Shown: piece by piece, positions 1-4,696 of the stretch
Numbering within the stretch: the first letter of the stretch is position 1
Layout of the letters: every line of letters begins with the position of its first letter
Source: Actinomycetota bacterium
GTDB lineage: Bacteria; Actinomycetota; Thermoleophilia; Gaiellales; Gaiellaceae
Length of the DNA: 5,791 bases
NCBI GenBank assembly: GCA_013697465.1
Contig: JACCWU010000286.1
Coordinates: forward strand, 1-5,791
Direction: 5' to 3'
The notes under the pieces: model-generated
The model's database searches: none
Seen by the model: only the letters and a program-made list of their open reading frames with translations
What the model was told of the DNA's origin: nothing
Position numbers and translations under genes: made by a program

Positions 1-1
1 C

Positions 2-43
2 CCCACGCCCCTCCACGCTCACGGGCCGGGGACCGGCCCGTGA
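2..43 (+). CDS. 3' end of an upstream gene, probably trpB (partial)
   Basis: An open frame enters from the left edge and ends at a TGA whose last two bases are the TG-A of the GTGA that also holds the trpA start. Only 13 residues are visible (ending in Gly-Thr-Gly-Pro), so there is no domain evidence. Twelve of the 13 codons end in G or C, slightly better than the competing frame that runs in phase with trpA. Genes for the tryptophan synthase beta chain usually sit directly before trpA and often overlap it by 4 bases, so trpB is the likely identity by context alone. The alternative is that trpA itself extends upstream past the window edge, since its frame is also open there. Confidence 0.4.
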   Translation, partial: PTPLHAHGPGTGP

Positions 44-45
44 GC
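17..45 (+). promoter_or_regulatory. Perfect 13-bp hairpin over the trpA start
   Basis: Bases 17-29 are exactly complementary to 33-45, with a 3-base loop (GGA, 30-32), giving a very GC-rich stem in RNA. The GTG start of trpA (40-42) and the stop of the preceding frame (41-43) lie in the right arm. The only Shine-Dalgarno-like run, GGGGA at 28-32, lies at the top of the stem and in the loop, 7 bases before the GTG. No T-run follows, so it does not look like an intrinsic terminator. A role in translational coupling (opened by ribosomes finishing the upstream gene) or in mRNA processing is inference. Confidence 0.6.
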
Positions 46-738
46 ACCAAAACCCTCGTCGTCTACCTCATGGCCGGTCGGGAGACGCCGGACCTCGCGG
101 CCGCGGCGGTCGCAGGCGGCGCCGACCTGGTCGAGCTCGGCTTCCCCTTCTCCGATCCTCTCGCCGACGGGCCGGTGATTCGACGCGCGGCGGAGCAAGC
201 TCTCGCGGCGGGCATGCGGACGAAGGCTTGCCTCGAGTGCTTACGCGAAGTCCGCGAGCGGGTCGACGTCCCCCTCGTGCCCATGACGTACGCATCGCTC
301 CTCGAGGCGTACGGATGGGAGCGGTTCGCCGCCGACGCCCGCGAGGCAGGTGCCGAGTCCCTGATCGTCGCCGATCTGCCCGTGGACGAGCGCCCCGAGC
401 TTCGGCGGGTGCAGCTCGTCGCACCCACGTCACCGGACGACCGCATCGCTCTCGCCGCGGAGCGTACGGACGGATGGCTCTACCTCGTCACCGTCACGGG
501 CACGACCGGTGCACGAGCGGAGCTGTCGCCGGCGCTTGCGCCGCTCGTCGAGCGGACCCGGAAGCTCACGGACATTCCGCTCTACGCCGGCTTCGGGGTC
601 TCGACGCCGGAGCAGGCGGCTGCAGCCGCCGAGCTCGCGGACGGCGTCGTCGTGGGCTCGGCTGCGCTCGTCGCTGCGGAAGACGGCCCCGCCGCTCTGG
701 AGCGCTTTGTCGCTCAGCTCAAGGCTGCACTGGTGTAG
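40..738 (+). CDS. trpA: Tryptophan synthase alpha chain
   Basis: Cytoplasmic enzyme that cleaves indole-3-glycerol phosphate to indole and glyceraldehyde 3-phosphate; the indole passes to TrpB for the last step of tryptophan synthesis. The TIM-barrel signature is clear. VELGFPFSDPLADGP (31-45) carries the two catalytic acids, Glu32 and Asp43, spaced 11 apart as in E. coli Glu49/Asp60. APTSPDDRI lies at 128-136, the loop-6 region TVTGTTGAR at 151-159, the phosphate-binding YAGFGVSTPEQ at 182-192 and DGVVVGSAAL at 201-210. At 232 residues it is shorter than the usual 260-270: the N-terminal helix 0 is missing and there appear to be small deletions before residue 25 and near 120-128. The GTG at 40 was chosen for its 4-base overlap with the preceding stop and the GGGGA 7 bases upstream; the frame stays open to the window edge, so a longer protein is not excluded. 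The gene overlaps the convergent hydrolase by 25 bases. Confidence 0.95.
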   Translation: MSTKTLVVYLMAGRETPDLAAAAVAGGADLVELGFPFSDPLADGPVIRRAAEQALAAGMRTKACLECLREVRERVDVPLVPMTYASLLEAYGWERFAADAREAGAESLIVADLPVDERPELRRVQLVAPTSPDDRIALAAERTDGWLYLVTVTGTTGARAELSPALAPLVERTRKLTDIPLYAGFGVSTPEQAAAAAELADGVVVGSAALVAAEDGPAALERFVAQLKAALV

Positions 739-1499
739 CGCTCGAGCCACTCGCGCGCGACGCGCCATGCTTCCGACCGCTCGTCGATGTGCTCGAAGTG
801 GCCGGTCTCCGGAAGCACGGTCAGCTCGCAGAGGTCGCCGACCTCGTGCGCCGCGGCGACGTAGCTCTCCGCGATCTTCATCGAGACCGTGTCGTCGCGG
901 TCGCCGTGGAGGACGAGCTGCGGAATGCCGAGTGGGAGACGCTCGCGCGGCGAGGCAAGGTCGTAGGAATCGGCGTTTGCGTCCGGGTCGCCCAGTAGCG
1001 CTCGCGTCGGCTCGTCGGACGGCGCGAGCCGCGCGGCAAGGCGAAGATCGAGAACACCAGCCTGCGAGACGGCCGCCCCGATGCGAACGCGCGGGTCCGC
1101 TCCCGGGGTCCCCGGCGGGAGCGTGTGTCGCGCGGCGGCCCAGAGGGCGAGGTGACCTCCCGCGGAGTGGCCGACCGCCGCAACGCGCTGGAGATCGAGC
1201 GGCATCTCGAGCACACCCAGCGTGTCGACTCCGGCCGCGATGTCCTCGAACGTCTCGGGCCACCCGCCGCCGGAGCCGACGCGCCTGTACTCGAGGTTCC
1301 ACGCCGCGAATCCGTGCGCGGCCAAGTCGAGGCAGAGGTCGGTCATGAGCGACCGGTCGTAGCGAGCGCGCCAGTAACCGCCGTGGACGACGACCACGAC
1401 CGGATGCGGTCCAGTGTCCTCGGGGAGGAAGAGCTCGCCGACCTGACTCGGATCGCGGCCGTACGCGTGGATCGAGCGGGTACTGGGCGACCCCTCCAA
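714..1499 (-). CDS. Alpha/beta hydrolase, kynurenine formamidase/esterase-like
   Basis: A 261-residue soluble alpha/beta-fold hydrolase of the BD-FAE / kynurenine-formamidase-like esterase group. Visible motifs are oxyanion HGGYW (39-43), nucleophile elbow GHSAGG (110-115, Ser112), Asp202 in HGDRDDTV (198-205) and His234 in ETGHFEH, a complete Ser-Asp-His triad. The HGG-Y-W oxyanion motif is characteristic of arylformamidases, but general carboxylesterases of this fold share it, so the substrate is open. No signal peptide is visible. The only plausible start is TTG at 1499, 9 bases after the soxR stop. The frame cannot extend further because the in-phase codon at 1511-1509 is that stop, and the YGRDPSQVGELFLP stretch typical of the family N-terminus (13-26) follows correctly. 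GGGGAG (1518-1513) lies 13 bases before the TTG, a long spacing, so translation may be coupled to soxR. The tail overlaps the end of trpA by 25 bases. Co-transcription with soxR suggests a link to the redox response, but that is inference. Confidence 0.88.
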   Translation of the reverse strand: MEGSPSTRSIHAYGRDPSQVGELFLPEDTGPHPVVVVVHGGYWRARYDRSLMTDLCLDLAAHGFAAWNLEYRRVGSGGGWPETFEDIAAGVDTLGVLEMPLDLQRVAAVGHSAGGHLALWAAARHTLPPGTPGADPRVRIGAAVSQAGVLDLRLAARLAPSDEPTRALLGDPDANADSYDLASPRERLPLGIPQLVLHGDRDDTVSMKIAESYVAAAHEVGDLCELTVLPETGHFEHIDERSEAWRVAREWLERYTSAALS

Positions 1500-1508
1500 C
1501 GCGGGCGA

Positions 1509-1967
1509 TCAACTCCCCGACGCGCGCAGGCTCGCCCGCTCGAGGTAGTGGGCACCGGGACCGACTCTGGACGCCTCGTCGTCAGGGTTCAGTAGGCCGC
1601 AGGCATCGATGGACAGGCAGCCGCAGCCGATGCAGGTCGTGAGGCGATCGCGGAGGGCCTGCAGCGTGCCGATCCTGCGGTCCAGGTCGTTGCGCCAGTC
1701 GCGCGAGAGCCGCTCCCAGTCGCGACGCGTGGGAGTGCGGTCGGACGGGAGCGTGGCAAGCGCCGTTCGGATCTGCTCGAGGGGGATACCGGCGGCACGG
1801 CCAGCCTGGACCAACGCCGTTCGCCGAAGCATCGCCCGCTCGTAGCGGCGCTGGTTTCCGCTCGTACGGTGTGCCGCGATCAGCCCCTGGGCCTCGTAGA
1901 AACGGAGCGCGGACGGGGCCACGCCGCTTCGCGCCGCGAGCTCGCCGATCGTAAGCGCGTCGGTCAC
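1509..1967 (-). CDS. soxR: Redox-sensing MerR-family activator SoxR
   Basis: A 152-residue transcription factor that binds DNA as a dimer and is activated when its [2Fe-2S] cluster is oxidised by redox-active compounds. The MerR winged-helix is at residues 5-72 (LTIGELAARSGVAPSALRFYE; SGNQRRYERAMLRR), followed by a dimerisation helix (about 83-110). The cluster loop CIGCGCLSIDAC has Cys112, 115, 117 and 123, the exact C-x2-C-x-C-x5-C spacing of E. coli SoxR. LNPDDEAS after the loop also matches the family, and the length is right (E. coli 154). The GTG start at 1967 aligns with the usual N-terminus. Only a weak GAAG precedes it, and a TATTGT hexamer on the minus strand (1982-1977) would place transcription start about 3-5 bases before GTG, so the message may be nearly leaderless. 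The operator it should bind lies immediately upstream, between it and the divergent Rieske gene. The hydrolase follows 9 bases downstream in the same frame. Confidence 0.95.
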   Translation of the reverse strand: MTDALTIGELAARSGVAPSALRFYEAQGLIAAHRTSGNQRRYERAMLRRTALVQAGRAAGIPLEQIRTALATLPSDRTPTRRDWERLSRDWRNDLDRRIGTLQALRDRLTTCIGCGCLSIDACGLLNPDDEASRVGPGAHYLERASLRASGS

Positions 1968-1998
1968 TTGACTTCAACAATACTTGAGGTTCTAGGCT
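1968..1998 (+). promoter_or_regulatory. SoxR-activated promoter of the Rieske gene
   Basis: The -35 hexamer TTGACT (1968-1973) and -10-like hexamer TAGGCT (1993-1998) are separated by exactly 19 bases. This over-long spacer is typical of MerR/SoxR promoters, where the activator untwists the DNA to align the hexamers. The SoxR box spans the spacer and overlaps the end of the -35 box, as at E. coli soxS. The -10 is weak (3 of 6 consensus positions), which fits activator dependence. The predicted start of transcription is near 2005, giving a leader of about 40 bases before the ATG at 2047. Confidence 0.72.
1971..1990 (+). promoter_or_regulatory. SoxR operator (SoxR box)
   Basis: Half-sites ACTTCAAC (1971-1978) and CTTGAGGT (1983-1990) are separated by the 4 bases AATA. 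The right half exactly matches the known SoxR half-site CTTGAGG; the left matches its complement at 6 of 8 positions. The overall 8-4-8 layout is that of the E. coli soxS operator as I recall it. It lies in the soxR/Rieske intergenic gap and overlaps the putative soxR promoter, so autoregulation of soxR is likely. Assignment rests on sequence and on the adjacent SoxR gene; binding is inferred. Confidence 0.82.
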
Positions 1999-2046
1999 CG
2001 GGGAAGCAAGAGTCACTCGACCGGGCTACAGGAGAAGGAGGAGCGG

Positions 2047-3795
2047 ATGAGCGTTGTCGCGCCGGAGCTGGTTCGGGCTGCATCACTCGCGGAAGTGCGC
2101 GCTGCGGGGCGGCTGGTCGTCAGCGTCGAAAGGCACACGCTCTGCCTGTTCGCGGACGGCGATGACGTCTACGCCGTCGACAACCGGTGCCCGCACATGG
2201 GCTTCCCGCTCCACCGAGGAACGCTCTCCGACGGAATCCTGACCTGTCATTGGCATCACGCCCGCTTCGACCTTTCGACGGGTGGCACCTTCGACCCGTG
2301 GGCGGACGAGCTCCGCCGGTTTCCGGTCGCGCTCGACGGTGACGACGTTCTCGTCGACCTCACGCCGCCGGCGGACCGGATCGGACATCAGCGCGAGCGA
2401 CTCCGCGACGGGCTCGAGCGCAACATCCCGCTCGTGCTGGCGAAGGCGACGATCGGGCTGCTCGAGGCTGATCCGACCGGCGTCGACGTCGTTCGCGAAG
2501 GTCTCGACTTCGGCGTCGAGCGGCGCGGCGGAGGATGGTTTCGGGGGCTTACGACCCTGACGTGCTTCGTCAATCTCTTCCCGCGGCTGGACCCCGAGGA
2601 TCGCGCCGTGGCGCTATATCACGGGCTCGCAGACGTCGCGGACGACTCCTCCGGCATGCCCCCGCGGTTCCCGCTCGATCCGCTTCCGGGGAGAACCGCC
2701 GAGCCCGCTCGGCTGGGCCGTTGGTTCCGGGGATTCGTCGCCGTGCGCGATGCCGAGGGTGCGGAGCGTGCCCTTGTCTCCGCTGTCCGTGCCGGGGCTT
2801 CGCCCATCGAGCTTGCGGACATGCTCTTCGCCGCCGCGACCGACCACCGCTATCTCGACGGTGGCCATACTCTCGACTTCGTCTCGAAGGCGCTCGAGGC
2901 GCTCGATGTGGCCGGCTGGGAACGTGCCGAGGCCGTGTTGGCATCGCTGCCCGCTCAGCTCGCGGGCGCAGAGCGCATGGAGGAGGCAAACGCCTGGCGG
3001 AATCCAGTCGATCTCGTCGCGCTGCTCGAGCACTCGTTCGCGGAGCTTCCGCAGGCTGTCAGCTCGGGAACCGCACAGAACGGCGGCTGGGGCGGACGTG
3101 CGGCACTCGTCGAAGCGATCTTGCAAGGTGAGCCGTCGTCGATTCTCGAGGCGCTTCTCGGTTCACTGCGTGACGGCGCAGGGGCGGTCGAGCTTGCCTC
3201 GGCCGTGTCGTTGGCGGCCGCGATCCGCATCGCACGCTTTCCGACCAGCAACGAGTTCGGCGATTGGGACACCGCTCTGCACACGTTCACATTCGCGAAC
3301 GCAGTCGAGCAGGGCCTTCGGCGATCGCCGTCGGTCGCGCTTCTCCGAGGCGTGCTCGATGCTGCGATGAGCGTCCACCTCGACCGCTTTCTCAACGTGC
3401 CGGCTACGCGGCTGCCGAAGCCCGACTCCGAGGCCGACGCTACTGCGCTCCTGGAGGAGCTGCCGCGCGTGCTCGACCGGCAGCAGCAGGTCGACGAAGC
3501 CGGGCAGCTCGCGGCTTCCTTTCTCGGCGGCCGCGGCGATCCGGCTCGACTCGTCGCGGCCCTCGGCTCCGCGCTCGTGCGCGAAAACCGCAATTTCCAC
3601 ACCATCCAGTGCGTCGAGGCAGCGGTGCGCCAGCATGAGCTACTGGCCGGAACGGGTGATGCAGTACTGCCGCTGCTCGCAGCCGCGCGTTATCTCGCCG
3701 CTCACGCGACCACGACGAGGTCGCAGCGGCAGACATTCGACATCGCCCGCAGGCTCCATCGTGGCGAGAACCTCTATGAGAACAGCGCGGGGTAG
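2047..3795 (+). CDS. Rieske [2Fe-2S] protein with long helical C-terminal domain
   Basis: A 582-residue, probably cytoplasmic protein (no signal peptide or membrane segment seen). Residues 8-105 form a Rieske domain: CPH (Cys48, His50), 16 residues, then CHWH (Cys67, His70), ligating a [2Fe-2S] cluster, followed by ARFDLSTGGTFDPWADELRRFPV, as in ferredoxin-like Rieske proteins. The usual Pro and Gly of CPxHG are both His here (CHWHH). I do not recognise residues 110-582 as a named family. They are Ala/Leu-rich and predicted helical and seem to hold three diverged repeats: about 239-305, 366-450 and 497-555. Each has His-Thr (His274, His412, His518) followed by a helix and a VL-A motif about 23 residues on; the first two also share GAxxxELA (250-257, 377-384). 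Other His residues (192, 267, 328, 444, 530, 553) could join a metal or cofactor site. The ATG has a strong ribosome site (AAGGAGG, 2035-2041, 5-base spacing). A SoxR-type promoter lies upstream. It could be an oxygenase or a reductase with its own electron-transfer module; no catalytic function is established. Confidence 0.9.
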   Translation: MSVVAPELVRAASLAEVRAAGRLVVSVERHTLCLFADGDDVYAVDNRCPHMGFPLHRGTLSDGILTCHWHHARFDLSTGGTFDPWADELRRFPVALDGDDVLVDLTPPADRIGHQRERLRDGLERNIPLVLAKATIGLLEADPTGVDVVREGLDFGVERRGGGWFRGLTTLTCFVNLFPRLDPEDRAVALYHGLADVADDSSGMPPRFPLDPLPGRTAEPARLGRWFRGFVAVRDAEGAERALVSAVRAGASPIELADMLFAAATDHRYLDGGHTLDFVSKALEALDVAGWERAEAVLASLPAQLAGAERMEEANAWRNPVDLVALLEHSFAELPQAVSSGTAQNGGWGGRAALVEAILQGEPSSILEALLGSLRDGAGAVELASAVSLAAAIRIARFPTSNEFGDWDTALHTFTFANAVEQGLRRSPSVALLRGVLDAAMSVHLDRFLNVPATRLPKPDSEADATALLEELPRVLDRQQQVDEAGQLAASFLGGRGDPARLVAALGSALVRENRNFHTIQCVEAAVRQHELLAGTGDAVLPLLAAARYLAAHATTTRSQRQTFDIARRLHRGENLYENSAG

Positions 3796-3819
3796 ATAAC
3801 CGCTCGCGCGCGGCTTCGA

Positions 3820-4680
3820 CTACGCCTGAGTCGCCGTCGCAGTCAGCACGAACTCGGTGACAAGCGGCCAGTACCGGTCCGGCGCGTCTTTCCAGGGGAA
3901 GTGGCCTGCCCCCGGGATCACCTCGAGCCGCGCACTTCCGGCCGGCAGCGCGTCGACGATCTCGCGGGAGGTAGCGACCGGCGTGGCAGGGTCGAGCTCG
4001 CCCACGCAGACGAGGGTGGGACAGTCGACACGGTCGAGCTGGTCCAGGAAGTCGAAGCTGCGCATCAGCTCGAAACCTGGTGTCCGAAGCTCGGGGTTGA
4101 CGATCTTGCGGGACTGCTCCTCGGCGCCCGGCACGCGCGGGCCGAACAGAGCGAAGCAGCGTGCCCACTCCTCGGCGGTCGCCGACGAGGGATCACCGCC
4201 GTAGACCCGCTCCACGATCGCAGCCACGTCGTCGCCTCCGGCGCGCCGAAACCCCTCGACGAGTCGGGCGAGGTCGAACCGGGCGTTCGTGGACTGGAGG
4301 ATCAAAGCCCCCGCATGGCCTGGATGGCGGGCACCGTAGACCATGGCGACATATCCGCCGAGGGAGTGTCCGTACACGACCGGCCTGGCGATGCCGAGGA
4401 CGTCGCAGAACGCACGGACGTCGTCGGCACACACTTCGAATCCCCAGTCCGCAGGGTCGCGCCATTCAGACCGGCCGTGCCCTCGCAGGTCGAGGTACAC
4501 GACTTGCGCCTCGTTGGCGAGGGGTGCGAAGTCGGGCTTGAAGTAGGAGTGGTCGTAGCTGCCGGGCCCGCCGTGCAGCAGCACGACGGTGGGGCGTGCG
4601 CGCATCGCCGGCCCGTTGGGCACAAGTGCTGGCCCGTCGACGTCGAACCAGAGGCGCGTCCCGTTCACCTCGACCCGCAT
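3820..4680 (-). CDS. Alpha/beta hydrolase, proline-iminopeptidase-like
   Basis: A 286-residue soluble alpha/beta hydrolase. The oxyanion motif HGGPG is at 36-40, DLRGHGRS at 64-71, nucleophile elbow GHSLGG at 104-109 (Ser106), acid Asp230 in GELDPATP and His260 in GAGHFPW, so the triad is complete. HGGPG recalls proline iminopeptidases (family S33), but the elbow is GHSLGG rather than their usual GGSWG, so a broader role (esterase, lactonase, epoxide or C-C bond hydrolase) is equally possible. A variable cap region lies at about 135-205. The ATG at 4680 is supported by a purine-rich ribosome site (GGGAG at 4691-4687, 6-base spacing). It starts 16 bases after the stop of the upstream TPR regulator gene, and the AGGAG (4698-4694) overlaps that stop, so the two are probably co-transcribed. 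The 3' end faces the Rieske gene across a 24-base gap. Confidence 0.9.
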   Translation of the reverse strand: MRVEVNGTRLWFDVDGPALVPNGPAMRARPTVVLLHGGPGSYDHSYFKPDFAPLANEAQVVYLDLRGHGRSEWRDPADWGFEVCADDVRAFCDVLGIARPVVYGHSLGGYVAMVYGARHPGHAGALILQSTNARFDLARLVEGFRRAGGDDVAAIVERVYGGDPSSATAEEWARCFALFGPRVPGAEEQSRKIVNPELRTPGFELMRSFDFLDQLDRVDCPTLVCVGELDPATPVATSREIVDALPAGSARLEVIPGAGHFPWKDAPDRYWPLVTEFVLTATATQA

Positions 4681-4696
4681 GCGACGCTCCCTTCTC

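Noticed and set aside
17..45. Intrinsic terminator before trpA
   Set aside because: The stem is strong, but there is no following T-run and the right arm contains the trpA start, so termination here would silence the gene.
228..998. Plus-strand open frame inside and beyond trpA
   Set aside because: It overlaps trpA in another frame and then runs antisense to the hydrolase; Arg/Ala/Gly-rich without domain features.
430..1512. Long minus-strand open frame (360 codons) overlapping the first hydrolase and trpA
   Set aside because: Its product is Arg-rich and motif-free, and it is out of phase with the clear hydrolase; a high-GC shadow frame.
1977..2005. A separate minus-strand promoter for soxR (TATTGT at 1982-1977 with a poor -35 near 2005-2000)
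   Set aside because: The -10 is plausible but the -35 resembles the consensus poorly; kept only as a remark on possible leaderless expression.
3800..3813. Possible terminator hairpin (CCGC / GCGG) between the Rieske gene and the second hydrolase
   Set aside because: The stem is only 4 bp with a 6-base CG-rich loop, and no T-run follows on either strand; such pairing is common by chance here.
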